This document shows positions 42,237 through 50,747 of a stretch of DNA of 64,000 nucleotides, one piece after another (positions within the stretch are counted from its first letter, which is position 1; every line of letters starts with the position of its first letter). Position numbers and translations under genes: made by a program. Under the pieces are notes generated by a model. It was not told where the DNA came from. It saw only the letters and a list, made by a program, of their open reading frames with translations, and ran no database searches. The stretch is from JALZOC01 sp035758845 (lineage in GTDB: Bacteria > Acidobacteriota > Vicinamibacteria > Vicinamibacterales > 2-12-FULL-66-21), in contig DASTVZ010000025.1 in the NCBI GenBank assembly GCA_035758845.1, positions 1 to 64,000 on the forward strand, written 5' to 3'.

Positions 42237-42719
42237 ATGCGTCTCGGTGTCTTCCGGAACGCCATTCTCGCGCTCACGCTGACGCTTGCGTCCGCAGTTC
42301 CGCTCTTTGCGCAAACCGAAACATCATTAAGTGGAGGCGTCAACGGCCGCGAGTTGTGCGAACAGGCCGTCTGTGGCTCGGCGATTTTCGCCGCTGTATT
42401 CGCCGGACAGATTGACGGCAGGCCGGCCGTTGGCCTGGCGCTGGGCGGCATCCGGCACGAATCGCCGCTGCCAACGCCGGAGCACCCGTGCGTCGCAATC
42501 CTTGGCGGCAGTTGGTCGATCAGCACTTTCCGTCGAACGCTTGCCGGCACCGTCGGTGAGGAGGGCGGCACAATCTGTTACATCGATGGCGTCAAGTTTC
42601 TCGTCAACCTGACGATGAATATCACTCAAGGCGGAAAAGGCGATGCACACCTGACCGCGATTCTTGATCACGGGCCGTTGCCGCTTCCTCCGATCGTCCA
42701 GGGCGTCATCACTCAGTAG
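42237..42719 (+). CDS. Exported protein of unknown function
   Basis: A 160-residue protein with a signal peptide (MRLGVFRNAILALTLTLASAVPLFAQ) and a compact, probably beta-rich mature part with four cysteines (GRELCEQAVCGS, HPCVAILGG, GTICYIDG), which could form two disulfides. AAGGAGGT stands five bases before ATG 42237. The next gene starts 27 bases downstream on the same strand. Family not recognised. Confidence 0.68.
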   Translation: MRLGVFRNAILALTLTLASAVPLFAQTETSLSGGVNGRELCEQAVCGSAIFAAVFAGQIDGRPAVGLALGGIRHESPLPTPEHPCVAILGGSWSISTFRRTLAGTVGEEGGTICYIDGVKFLVNLTMNITQGGKGDAHLTAILDHGPLPLPPIVQGVITQ

Positions 42720-42746
42720 GCGGGTGCAGAAACGTGTGATCGAACA

Positions 42747-43742
42747 ATGAAACTCGCTAGTGGGGCCGTCGTCGCCTGCATCACTGCGGTGCTGTGCTGT
42801 ACGACGGCCACATCGCAGACCTCGCAAACGCACCACTTCACGCCGACGACGTTCTACACGACCTATTCATTTGCCCATCCGCCGGCGCTGCGGATCAAAC
42901 CTGGCGACCGCGTGATCACGAAAACCATTGATGCCGCGGGAACCGATTGGAACAACAAGGCGGTTTCGCCCGGCGGCAATCCACAGACCGGTCCTTTCTA
43001 CATCGAGGGCGCAGAGCCGGAAGACATGCTCGTCGTCTCGATCGAAAAGATCGAACCGAATCGGGCAACCGGATACTCCGGCAGTCTGCTGGCGCCGTAC
43101 GCGACAACCCCGCAGGCGATTTTGGCGCGAACGGATCGTGAGAGCAAGCGGATGATCTGGAACATCGATAAAGCGAAGGGAATCGTGTCGCTGGACTCGA
43201 CCGATATCACTCCGTCGCACCTGGAGCTCCCGCTCAAGCCGATGCTCGGCTGCATCGCGGTTGCTCCCGCTCGCAAGGAAGCCATCACCGCCATTACCCC
43301 CGGCGCGTTCGGCGGGAACATGGACTATGGGGGGATGACTGCCGGGGTCAAGTTGATGCTCCCGGTCAACGAACCGGGCGCGCTCCTCTTTGTTGGCGAT
43401 GGACACGCGCGCATGGGCGAAGCGGAGGCCGCAGGAACCGGCGTGGAAACATCAATGGACGTCGAGTTCACGGTGGGTTTGGTGAGGAAAAAGAGCATCG
43501 CGTGGCCGCGCCTTGATACCGATACTCACATCATGGTGCTCGGCAGTGCGCGGCCGCTTCTCGAGGCCTTTCAGCTTGCCACCGCGGAAATGCAGCGCTG
43601 GTTGATGAGCGACTACGGGTTCTCGGAACGTGGCGCATCCACTTTCATGGGGCAGGCACTGGAGTACGAGATCGCCAATGTCGTCGATCCTAACTTCACC
43701 GTCGTTGCTAAAATGAGGAAGTCGTTGCTGCCGCGGCGGTGA
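42747..43742 (+). CDS. Acetamidase/formamidase-family protein, exported
   Basis: A 331-residue protein. A signal peptide (MKLASGAVVACITAVLCCTTATSQ) precedes an FmdA_AmdA fold: LRIKPGDRVITKTIDAAG, GNPQTGPFYIEGAEPEDMLVVSI, PMLGCIAVAPA, FGGNMDYGGMTAG and LFVGDGHARMGEAEAAGTGVE. The family hydrolyses formamide or short amides. The usual HALQGDGE reads HARMGEAE here, so one acidic position of the active-site loop differs. Export is uncommon for the family. Start ATG 42747 is supported by the signal peptide. Confidence 0.84.
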   Translation: MKLASGAVVACITAVLCCTTATSQTSQTHHFTPTTFYTTYSFAHPPALRIKPGDRVITKTIDAAGTDWNNKAVSPGGNPQTGPFYIEGAEPEDMLVVSIEKIEPNRATGYSGSLLAPYATTPQAILARTDRESKRMIWNIDKAKGIVSLDSTDITPSHLELPLKPMLGCIAVAPARKEAITAITPGAFGGNMDYGGMTAGVKLMLPVNEPGALLFVGDGHARMGEAEAAGTGVETSMDVEFTVGLVRKKSIAWPRLDTDTHIMVLGSARPLLEAFQLATAEMQRWLMSDYGFSERGASTFMGQALEYEIANVVDPNFTVVAKMRKSLLPRR

Positions 43743-43750
43743 CAAAAAGA

Positions 43751-43843
43751 CGCGAGCGAGCGGAGCGAAGCGAGTCGATGCTGCGGCAAGGCAAGGCCGC
43801 GTCGAAAGATGCGAGCGAGCAAAGCGAAGCGAGCCACCGGAGC
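43751..43843. repeat. GCGAGCGAGC...GCGAAGCGAG direct repeat
   Basis: Two copies of a purine-rich unit: GCGAGCGAGCGGAGCGAAGC at about 43751 and GCGAGCGAGCAAAGCGAAGC at about 43811, followed by GGAGCGGAGCGGGGC. Noncoding, between two exported-protein genes on the same strand. Confidence 0.6.
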
Positions 43844-43908
43844 GGAGCGGGGCAAACGGTCCCCGCGAGCGACGGTGTAGGGGAGTCCGAGGGATTAGAA
43901 AGACCAGA

Positions 43909-44370
43909 ATGGGTCCAGGCCGGTCTAAACGTTATGTGACGGACTTGCTGCGGAAGACCGCCGCCACCCTGCTGTTATTCGCTGCGATGCTTTGGCCTGC
44001 GTCCGGCGCGGCCGCGGCGCAGGAAACCGACGACCCGCCCGGCTCAGTCGAACATGTAAAAGCTGCCCTCAACAGGACTCCTTCACAAAGCCTGAGATTC
44101 GACGCCAGAATGCCCGCGCCAGTTGCAACCTTCAGGGTATCGGTCGACGAGCGCGTCTTCGGTCTGTCGATCGTGGACCAGCTTCGCAAAGAGTTTGAGT
44201 TGACGCCATTGCAGAGGCAGTCCGCAGAGTGGAGATCGAAGTGCTGCGGGATCAATCTTCTGACCTTGGCGGACGGCATCGGAAAAGCCGTTCGACAATG
44301 GAAGGAACAGCGCATCCGCGATCAAGTTAGCCGCGAGTTGGCCGAAGTGATTGCCGCCGCTGAAAGGTAA
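43909..44370 (+). CDS. Exported helical protein of unknown function
   Basis: A 153-residue protein: basic N-terminus, a hydrophobic signal core (TAATLLLFAAMLWPASGAAAA), then FRVSVDERVFGLSIVDQLRKEFELTPLQRQSAEWRSKCCGINLLTLADGIGKAVRQWKEQRIRDQVSRELAEV. The Cys-Cys pair and amphipathic helices look conserved-protein-like, but I do not know the family. TAGAAA at 43896-43901 stands seven bases before the ATG, and there is no Shine-Dalgarno sequence. A GTG a few codons downstream is an alternative start. Confidence 0.65.
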   Translation: MGPGRSKRYVTDLLRKTAATLLLFAAMLWPASGAAAAQETDDPPGSVEHVKAALNRTPSQSLRFDARMPAPVATFRVSVDERVFGLSIVDQLRKEFELTPLQRQSAEWRSKCCGINLLTLADGIGKAVRQWKEQRIRDQVSRELAEVIAAAER

Positions 44371-44425
44371 TCAACGAGCTCCGGGCTGCGGACCCGGCCC
44401 GGGAGGCACAACGAGACTGACCCGC

Positions 44426-44509
44426 TTACCCGTTCGACGATGACGCCGTGCGATAGGCGCATCCGGCAACGACAACCATCACCGGAAACAGAAAAATCAG
44501 CCGCTTCAT
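44426..44509 (-). CDS. Tiny lipoprotein ORF
   Basis: A 27-residue frame MKRLIFLFPVMVVVAGCAYR then TASSSNG, with GGAGG five bases before ATG 44509 and a lipobox VAGC (Cys17). It resembles an entericidin-sized lipoprotein. In the next frame the DNA continues GKRVSLVVPPGPGPQPGAR to a TGA near 44370, so a one-base shift may have shortened a protein of about 46 residues. Real translation is plausible but unproven. Confidence 0.5.
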   Translation of the reverse strand: MKRLIFLFPVMVVVAGCAYRTASSSNG

Positions 44510-44693
44510 GACAACCTCCAGCGCTGAGCGTAGCGATCCAGCTGTCAGGAGTCGTGATTTGGCGGTGAAGAAGACTGAATAATCGTGATTCGCTGCTGGC
44601 TTCTTGGCTGCTGGCTGCTGTCCGCCTTCGCCGCAGTCGCGGCTTCGGCGCGACAGCTTTCGCCTGGATCGACCGCGAAAGCTGGCTGGGCAT

Positions 44694-44699
44694 TAAACT
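44694..44699 (+). promoter_or_regulatory. Candidate -10 element, leaderless gene at 44706
   Basis: TAAACT (four of six consensus bases), six bases before ATG 44706, which has no Shine-Dalgarno sequence. Confidence 0.35.
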
Positions 44700-44705
44700 G
44701 GACGG

Positions 44706-45152
44706 ATGCTGACAGACGACGAGTTGATTGCAGGTTTCGAGGCAGCCACGCTGCCGGCCTTCCCGCACGCAGATCACGTTCGTCTGACGATCGTCTATCT
44801 CACCCGTCATGGACGTGAAGAGACGCAGCGGAAGCTGTTCGAAGGGCTGCGCCGTTTCGCTGGCGCGAAAGGGGTTCCGGAAAAGTTTCACGTGACCATG
44901 ACAATCGCGTGGCTGGATCTCGTCGACGACGCGATGCGGCGGCATCCTGAGGCACGGGATCTATCAGCGCTGGCGATGGCGTGCCCGGAATTGCTCAATC
45001 GTGATGCGCTCCTCCGTTTCTACACCGCCGAGCGGCTGTTGAGTGACGAGGCGCGGCAGCAATGGGTGGCGCCAGACCGTGGCCTACGCATCGAAGCCAC
45101 GAATCAATCCAACTCCTCAGCGGACGGACTGGCCGAAACCGAACGCATATAA
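44706..45152 (+). CDS. Conserved cytoplasmic protein of unknown function
   Basis: A 148-residue soluble protein. Notable blocks are FEAATLPAFPHADHVRLTIVYLTRHG, GVPEKFHVTMTIAWLDLVDDAM and LLRFYTAERLLSDEARQQWVAPD. The two His-containing blocks (HADHVRL and FHVTMT) look like a conserved site. I recall this pattern in unannotated bacterial proteins but not a named domain. pdxH follows after 7 bases but has its own TATAAT, so the two may be separately transcribed. Confidence 0.65.
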   Translation: MLTDDELIAGFEAATLPAFPHADHVRLTIVYLTRHGREETQRKLFEGLRRFAGAKGVPEKFHVTMTIAWLDLVDDAMRRHPEARDLSALAMACPELLNRDALLRFYTAERLLSDEARQQWVAPDRGLRIEATNQSNSSADGLAETERI

Positions 45153-45153
45153 T
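45148..45153 (+). promoter_or_regulatory. TATAAT -10 element of pdxH, leaderless
   Basis: A perfect TATAAT overlapping the end of the upstream gene, with ATG 45160 six bases after it. No Shine-Dalgarno sequence is present. A CGGACT 17 bases upstream is a weak -35 candidate. Confidence 0.55.
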
Positions 45154-45159
45154 CGCCGC

Positions 45160-45738
45160 ATGGCGAGTGCCGATCCGATCACCGAATTCCTGAATGCCGT
45201 CGAGCGTGCGCAGGCGCATCAGGTGGACACCGCACCGGTAGTCCTGGCAACCGCTGATCCGAACGGACGTCCCTCCGCGCGGCTCGTTTTGCTTCGAGGC
45301 GCGGACGCCAGGGGCTTCGTGTTCTTCACGAATTACGACAGCCGCAAGGGACGTGAGCTCACCGAGAATCCGCATGCCGCCCTCTGCTTTTACTGGGCGT
45401 CGCTCGACGAGCAGATCCGAGTCGAGGGGCAAGTCAGCCGCGTCTCTGCCGAAGAATCCGATACATACTTCGCGGGACGCCCGCGAGGAAGTCAGCTCGG
45501 CGCGTGGGCCTCGGATCAGAGTCAGGTTCTTGCCTCGCGCGAGACGCTCGAGGAAAAGTATCGCGAAGTTGAGCGGCGATTCGATGGACAGGGAGTGCAA
45601 CGGCCGCCGTTCTGGGGCGGCTTTCGCCTGGTTCCCTCCCGCCTTGAATTCTGGTATGGACGCCCCGATCGACTGCACGATCGCGTGCTCTACATTCGCG
45701 AAGCGAGCGGCTGGCGAATCGAGCGGCTCTATCCATGA
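45160..45738 (+). CDS. pdxH: Pyridoxamine 5'-phosphate oxidase
   Basis: A 192-residue FMN enzyme that oxidises pyridoxamine or pyridoxine 5'-phosphate to PLP. Family features: DPNGRPSARLVLLRGADARGFVFFTNYDSRKGREL (FMN binding), CFYWASLDEQIRVEGQVSRVS, the SYFAGRPRGSQLGAWASDQS block as DTYFAGRPRGSQLGAWASDQS, and the terminal dimerisation domain FWGGFRLVPSRLEFWYGRPDRLHDR ending RIERLYP. Length is slightly below the usual 200-220. ATG 45160 follows the TATAAT directly. The PLP-dependent aminotransferase at 47098 is nearby. Confidence 0.93.
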   Translation: MASADPITEFLNAVERAQAHQVDTAPVVLATADPNGRPSARLVLLRGADARGFVFFTNYDSRKGRELTENPHAALCFYWASLDEQIRVEGQVSRVSAEESDTYFAGRPRGSQLGAWASDQSQVLASRETLEEKYREVERRFDGQGVQRPPFWGGFRLVPSRLEFWYGRPDRLHDRVLYIREASGWRIERLYP

Positions 45739-45748
45739 TTGCTTCGAC

Positions 45749-47095
45749 GTGACATTCAAGCGCGCGCTCGGGCGTTTCGACGTCACGATGATCGTCATCG
45801 GCGGCATCATCGGATCCGGCATCTTCATCAATCCCTACCTCGTCGCGCAGCGTCTGGATAGCTCTGTACTCGTGCTCGCTGCATGGATTGTGGGAGGGAC
45901 GATCGCAGTGGCAGGCGCGCTCAGTTATGCGGAGCTTGGATCGCTGTTCCCGCGAGTCGGCGGGCAATATGCGTATCTTCGCGATGCGATTCATCCGATG
46001 GCTGGCTTCCTCTACGGATGGGCGGAGCTTGCCGTCATTGAAAGCGGCGCGGTCGCCGCAGTCGCGATCGTCTTTGCAACTTACACGCTGCGGCTGGTTG
46101 GACACCCGGACGTGTCACCGATACCGCTGGCAATTGCCGCACTGCTGATCCTGTCGCTGATCAACGTCCTCGGCGTGAAGCCCGGCAGCCGCGTGTTGAA
46201 CGTGCTCGTGATCCTGAAGATTGGCGCGCTCGTGGTGTTGATCGTGTTCGGCCTGTTTGCGCCGGGGACACCTGGTTGGTCGACCATTGGCAAGTCCACC
46301 ACGCTTGCTGACACGTCTAGTGCGATCGCATTCGGAGCCGCGCTGGTGCCGATTCTCTTCGCCTACGGAGGATGGCAAAACGCTAATTACGTCGCGGAAG
46401 AAGTAGAAGATCCGAGCCGCCAGCTGCCCGTCAGCATCATCGGAGGGACGATGGCCGTCGTGGCGATCTACGTGCTGGTGAACGTCGTCTACCTGCGCGC
46501 GCTCGGACTTGAGGGTCTTGCCGCGACGATCACACCCGCCGCCGACGCAGCGCGGCACATGTTTGGATCGCTCGGCGATCGATTCGTCACCGCCGCGATT
46601 GCCATCTCGACGTTCGGGTTTCTCGATCTCGCGATTCTCGCCCCGACGCGGGTCTACTACGCGATGGCTGCGGACGGATTGTTCTTTCCCGCGCTCGCCC
46701 GATTGCATCCGACGTATCGAACCCCTGCGGCCGCCATCGCGGTGCAGACGACATGGTCGTGCATCCTGGCGTTGAGCGGCAGTTACGGTCAACTGCTCAA
46801 TTACGTCGTGTTTGCCGATTGGATTTTCTTCGGGCTGACAGTGTCAACCGTTTTGGTGTTTCGACGAACCGTGCCGGTACGTCAGCGTCCACTGATGGCG
46901 TTTCGCGCCCCGGGATACCCCGTGGTGCCGGCGCTGTTTGTTGCGACAGCAGCCGCCATTGTCCTCAGCGTCGTCTGGGCCGATCCTGAAAGCGCATCGC
47001 GCGGCGCGCTGCTTCTCGCGGCCGGCATTCCACTGTTCTACTGGTTCGTGACGCGAAAGAAGAAGGCCTCATCAACACTGCATCCGACACTGTAA
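45749..47095 (+). CDS. APC-family amino acid permease
   Basis: A 448-residue transporter with about 12 membrane helices. The opening FKRALGRFDVTMIVIGGIIGSGIFINP carries the GSGIF motif of helix 1 in the APC superfamily, and a helix-6-like ILFAYGGWQNANYVAEEVEDPSRQLP supplies the substrate region. There is no ATPase; transport is probably proton-coupled. The start is likely GTG 45749, ten bases after the pdxH stop; longer frames overlap pdxH. It may be cotranscribed with pdxH and the aminotransferase. Confidence 0.88.
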   Translation: MTFKRALGRFDVTMIVIGGIIGSGIFINPYLVAQRLDSSVLVLAAWIVGGTIAVAGALSYAELGSLFPRVGGQYAYLRDAIHPMAGFLYGWAELAVIESGAVAAVAIVFATYTLRLVGHPDVSPIPLAIAALLILSLINVLGVKPGSRVLNVLVILKIGALVVLIVFGLFAPGTPGWSTIGKSTTLADTSSAIAFGAALVPILFAYGGWQNANYVAEEVEDPSRQLPVSIIGGTMAVVAIYVLVNVVYLRALGLEGLAATITPAADAARHMFGSLGDRFVTAAIAISTFGFLDLAILAPTRVYYAMAADGLFFPALARLHPTYRTPAAAIAVQTTWSCILALSGSYGQLLNYVVFADWIFFGLTVSTVLVFRRTVPVRQRPLMAFRAPGYPVVPALFVATAAAIVLSVVWADPESASRGALLLAAGIPLFYWFVTRKKKASSTLHPTL

Positions 47096-47097
47096 CC

Positions 47098-48198
47098 ATG
47101 CTTCGATTTCATGCTCCGTACATGGAGTGGGCGAAGATGCGTCCCGCCGCGCGGCTCGATCTCGCAGGCTCCAACATTTGCGCGTGTTCGATCGACGAGC
47201 TTCCCGACGTTCGCCAAGCGATCGCATTCGAAGGCAACAATGAGAACGGCTACCGTCCCCTTCTCGAAGCCATCGCGCTCCGGTACGGGGTTGCCCCCAA
47301 CTGCGTGACCACGGCGCAGGGAGCATCAGGTGCAAACTTTCTCGCCGTTGCTGCGCTCATCGAGCCGGGCGACGAGGTGCTGGTCGAGACACCGGGCTAC
47401 GATCCGTTGCTTGGCGCTCCGCGGCTGCTCGGCGCGCGCGTCAATCAGTTCGAGCGGGAATTCGCCCGCGGCTTCGGCCTCGATCCGGATCGAATCAGAC
47501 GCGCGATGACGCCGCGAACGCGGATCATCATCATCACGAACCCGCACAACCCGAGTGGCGTACTTGCGGACCCTGCGGCGCTCGAGGAGATTGGTGAGAT
47601 CGCGCGACGCAACGGCGCGTACGTTCTGCTCGACGAGGTGTATCTCGATCTTGCGGCAGCTGCTGCGCCGGGAGGTACACCCGTCGACCGGACCTTCGCG
47701 GCGCGTGGCGAGCCGTTCGTCTGCACGAATAGCCTGACGAAATCGTATGGGCTTTCGGGACTGCGATGTGGGTGGATCCTGTCGTCCGCGGAAGTCGCCG
47801 AACGCATTCGACGCACGCGCGATGTGGTCGATGGAACCGGTTCGATTGTCGCGGAGCGGCTCGCGGTCGTCGCGTTCCGTCATCTCGACCGCCTGGTTCA
47901 GCGCTCGCTCGCGCTGCTCGAAGCCAACAGGCCAATCATCCGGAGTTTTCTCGAGTCACGAACGGACCTCGAGTGGGCACCATCGGCCGGCACCGTGGTA
48001 TTTCCGCGGCTCAGGGATCTCGCAGACACGACGGAATTCGCAGAACGGCTGCTCAGGACGCGCGATACGGCCGTGGTGCCGGGCCGGTTCTTTCAGGCGC
48101 CCGCGCATCTGCGCATGGGCTTCGGTGGCCCGACTGCGACGCTGCGTGAAGGGTTGAAGGCCGTCACGCAGGCGTTGGATGAGATCCACGGAGTCTAA
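47098..48198 (+). CDS. PLP-dependent aminotransferase, class I/II
   Basis: A 366-residue fold-type I enzyme. Motifs are TTAQGASGANFLAVAALIEPGDEVLVETPGYDPL (cofactor phosphate and substrate loop), ITNPHNPSGVL (Asn and Pro of the family), LLDEVYLDL (Asp that binds the pyridine N) and CTNSLTKSYGLSGLRCGW with the Schiff-base Lys in LTKSY. The conserved C-terminal Arg is probably in PAHLRMGFGG. It transaminates an amino acid not identifiable here. It starts 2 bases after the permease stop, so a permease-aminotransferase operon is likely. Confidence 0.87.
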   Translation: MLRFHAPYMEWAKMRPAARLDLAGSNICACSIDELPDVRQAIAFEGNNENGYRPLLEAIALRYGVAPNCVTTAQGASGANFLAVAALIEPGDEVLVETPGYDPLLGAPRLLGARVNQFEREFARGFGLDPDRIRRAMTPRTRIIIITNPHNPSGVLADPAALEEIGEIARRNGAYVLLDEVYLDLAAAAAPGGTPVDRTFAARGEPFVCTNSLTKSYGLSGLRCGWILSSAEVAERIRRTRDVVDGTGSIVAERLAVVAFRHLDRLVQRSLALLEANRPIIRSFLESRTDLEWAPSAGTVVFPRLRDLADTTEFAERLLRTRDTAVVPGRFFQAPAHLRMGFGGPTATLREGLKAVTQALDEIHGV

Positions 48199-48199
48199 C

Positions 48200-48256
48200 G
48201 CTGTCGGGATCCGGGATCCGTTGTCCGGGATCCGGGATCCGTTGTCCGGGATCCGT
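48200..48256. repeat. GGGATCC/TTGTCC tandem array
   Basis: Repeats of CGGGATCCGTTGTCCGG and CGGGATCC between convergent genes. The complement (CCGGATCCCGGACAACG) appears at 14412-14432, and a partial copy near 28692, so this is a dispersed family. It could form strong hairpins. Confidence 0.7.
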
Positions 48257-48337
48257 CTCTGACTCGCTGCACTCGTTTGGCTACGACTTTCTCCGAATTT
48301 CGCATTCCAGATCCCGCACAATGGAGCCCGACACGCG

Positions 48338-49912
48338 TCAGTATTTCACCGTCTGCGCAAACGTCGGCGGCTTGCGATGTTTGGTCGCCTGCTCGTACGA
48401 GTATGCCAGGCTTATGAGCTTGGGCTCGCTCCACGCGCGTCCAATGAACGACACGCCAACCGGTAGTCCACGAACAAATCCGGCTGGCACGGTGATGCTG
48501 GGATAACCAGCAACCGCTGCGGGCGTCGAACTGGCGCCGAGAAAGTGATCGCCGTTGATGAGATCGATCGGCCACGCCGGACTGCCGGTCGGCGCAACGA
48601 TCGCGTCGAGCCGAAACTTCGTCATGACGGCGTCGATCCCGAGCGTTCTCGATCGCGCGCGGCAGGTGGCTAGAGCTTTGCGATACGCCGGCGATGTCAA
48701 CGGCCCCTTCTTCTCAGCTCGGACGAGGAGCTCCTGCTCGAAGTACGGCATCTCGCGGTCACGCTCGCGGATGTTGAACGCGATGAGATCTTTCAGCGAG
48801 TGCACCGGCGCGGACGGACCGCGCGAAACGAGATACTTGTTGAGACCCACCTTGAACTCATACAACAGGATCTCGAGCTCGCAATCGTCGAGACGGTCTG
48901 CGGTGGCGATATCGGCCGGATCGATGATCGTGGCACCCTGCGCCTTCATGTCGGCGATCGCCTGATCGATCATCTTGTCGGTCGCCGGGCTATAGCCAAA
49001 GAAGCGCTTCCGCGCAACACCGATGCGGGCGCCCCGAAGGCCGTCGACTTTCAGCGCTGCCAAGTAATCGGCAGACTTCGATTTCGAACCGACCGTAGCG
49101 GCGTCCGATGGATCCGGACCCACCATTGCTCCGAGAAGGATCGCCGCGTCGGCGACGGTCCGCGTCATGGGACCAGCCGTATCCTGGGTGTGCGAGATGG
49201 GAACGATGCCGGTGCGGCTCACCAGTCCAATCGTGGGTTTGATTCCGACCAGCGCATTCGCTCCTGACGGACACACGATCGATCCATCGGTCTCGGTACC
49301 GACGCCAATCGCGCTCAGATTCGCGGCAACGGCGGCACCAGTTCCCGAACTCGATCCGCACGGGTTCCGATCGAGCACGTAGGGATTGGTCACCTGGCCA
49401 CCGCGCGCACTCCAACCGCTCGTCGATTTGGTTGACCGGAAATTCGCCCATTCACTCAGGTTGGTCTTGCCGAGGATCACGGCGCCGGCGGCACGCAGCT
49501 TCGTCACGATGAAGGCATCGCGCGGGGCCGGGACACCTTGGAGCGCCAACGAACCAGCGGTCGTCATCATTCGATCGCCGGTATCGATGTTGTCCTTGAT
49601 GAGAACCGGGATGCCATGCAGCGGTCCGCGCACGCGGCCGCTCTTGCGGTCAGCGTCGAGCGTATCGGCAATCGACGGCGCATCCGGATTGAGTTCGATG
49701 ACCGATCGAAGTGTCGGACCGTTGCGATCGACTGCGTTGATGCGCTCGGTATAGAGCTGGACGAGCCGTCGAGATGTGTATCGTCCGGCAGCCATCGCGT
49801 CCTGCAACTGGGCAACCGTCATCTCTTCGAGAGGAAACGAAGCGGTTGTTTGACCGCTGAAGCGAGATGCGAAGAAGATGATCAGGAACGAGACGACAGG
49901 CGTGCGCGGCAT
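48338..49912 (-). CDS. Amidase (amidase-signature family), exported
   Basis: A 524-residue protein. A hydrophobic N-terminus (MPRTPVVSFLIIFFASRFSGQ) suggests export. The amidase-signature catalytic parts are present: the Lys of VLIKDNIDT, the Ser of GSLALQG-type loops, and NPCGSSSGTGAAVAANLSAIGVGTETDGSIVCPSGANALVGIKPT, giving the Ser-cisSer-Lys triad. The substrate is unknown; close relatives are annotated as amidases of aryl or peptide amides. ATG 49912 is preferred to GTG 49927, which overlaps the next gene. A 3' repeat separates it from the aminotransferase. Confidence 0.87.
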   Translation of the reverse strand: MPRTPVVSFLIIFFASRFSGQTTASFPLEEMTVAQLQDAMAAGRYTSRRLVQLYTERINAVDRNGPTLRSVIELNPDAPSIADTLDADRKSGRVRGPLHGIPVLIKDNIDTGDRMMTTAGSLALQGVPAPRDAFIVTKLRAAGAVILGKTNLSEWANFRSTKSTSGWSARGGQVTNPYVLDRNPCGSSSGTGAAVAANLSAIGVGTETDGSIVCPSGANALVGIKPTIGLVSRTGIVPISHTQDTAGPMTRTVADAAILLGAMVGPDPSDAATVGSKSKSADYLAALKVDGLRGARIGVARKRFFGYSPATDKMIDQAIADMKAQGATIIDPADIATADRLDDCELEILLYEFKVGLNKYLVSRGPSAPVHSLKDLIAFNIRERDREMPYFEQELLVRAEKKGPLTSPAYRKALATCRARSRTLGIDAVMTKFRLDAIVAPTGSPAWPIDLINGDHFLGASSTPAAVAGYPSITVPAGFVRGLPVGVSFIGRAWSEPKLISLAYSYEQATKHRKPPTFAQTVKY

Positions 49913-49919
49913 CCGCGCA

Positions 49920-50588
49920 TTATGCACTGAGTCGATCGACGATCGCGCGCCAGGTGCGCGCGGCAGGCGTGCTGTCGGTCGTGAGCGTCGCGCCGCACAT
50001 CACCGCGCCACCGGCTTCAGGATGGCACCACACGCTTTCGACCGGGAGTTGCAGACCAATGCCTGAAATCTCGATCTCGAATGTCGGCGGCAGCAATCCG
50101 CCATCGGGCACTTCGAGGCGCAGCCCTCCGTAGCACACATCAACGACCGCTGCCGGACGGCCATTCGCGGTGACACGAAAGCCGCCGACGACTCGTTTGC
50201 GTGGCCAGCGCCGCTGACGGCGTACGTCGCCGAGACACCGGGCGACGGTTTTCAGGAATTCAACCGGCTTGATTGGCTTGCGAACGAACTGCGCACCATA
50301 TCTCCCGGCTTCCACTTCCATCATCGTCTCTTCGTAGCCGGAAATGATGATCAGTCCCATCTCAGGCCGATCGCGATAGGCCTGCCGGACCAGATTCAGC
50401 CCATTGAAACCGCGCAGCCGGATATCGGTGATGAGCAGGTCGAACGTTTCGGCTGCCAGCAGCGTCTTCGCAGACTCGTAGGTCGTCGCCGGGGTGACGA
50501 CATACGCCATCTCGCGGAGCATTTCGACGATCCCGTCAAGGGCGGAATCGTCGTCGTCGAGGACGAGGATTTTATAGGGCAATTTCAT
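49920..50588 (-). CDS. Response regulator with a PilZ-like C-terminal domain
   Basis: A 222-residue protein. The receiver (about 1-125) has ILVLDDDDSA, phosphoacceptor Asp in DLLITDIRLRGFNGL, Ser of IIISGYE and Lys of FVRKPIKP. The C-terminus (about 135-222, RQRRWPRKRVVGGFRVTANG, AAVVDVCYGGLRLEVPDGGLLPPTF) resembles PilZ, with RxxxR near PRKRVV and a D-x-S/C-xxG-like DVCYGG, although the Ser is Cys. Binding of c-di-GMP is possible but unproven. ATG 50588 opens the receiver. Confidence 0.78.
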   Translation of the reverse strand: MKLPYKILVLDDDDSALDGIVEMLREMAYVVTPATTYESAKTLLAAETFDLLITDIRLRGFNGLNLVRQAYRDRPEMGLIIISGYEETMMEVEAGRYGAQFVRKPIKPVEFLKTVARCLGDVRRQRRWPRKRVVGGFRVTANGRPAAVVDVCYGGLRLEVPDGGLLPPTFEIEISGIGLQLPVESVWCHPEAGGAVMCGATLTTDSTPAARTWRAIVDRLSA

Positions 50589-50625
50589 GGTTCGCTGAGG
50601 AGCGACACGCCCGTTCTGCTTCAGA

Positions 50626-50645
50626 CCGGGCAAACCCGGTGCCGA
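50626..50645. repeat. GACCGGGCAAACCCGGT hairpin
   Basis: ACCGGG, loop CAAA, CCCGGT inverted repeat in the leader of the REC-PilZ-like gene, about 40 bases before its start on the minus strand. It could be a leader hairpin or a weak terminator; no T-run. Confidence 0.4.
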
Positions 50646-50747
50646 TGAGTCGGCATCATCAACTCTACGCCAAATGGCGTTTTTTGCGTGTTTATATGGT
50701 CTTTCCGGCGCGGATCTGTAAGCCGTCGGAAAAGTCTGAAATCCGAG

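Noticed and set aside
44322..44945. A 207-codon minus-strand frame
   Set aside because: It crosses the conserved gene at 44706 in antisense and has no recognisable domain.
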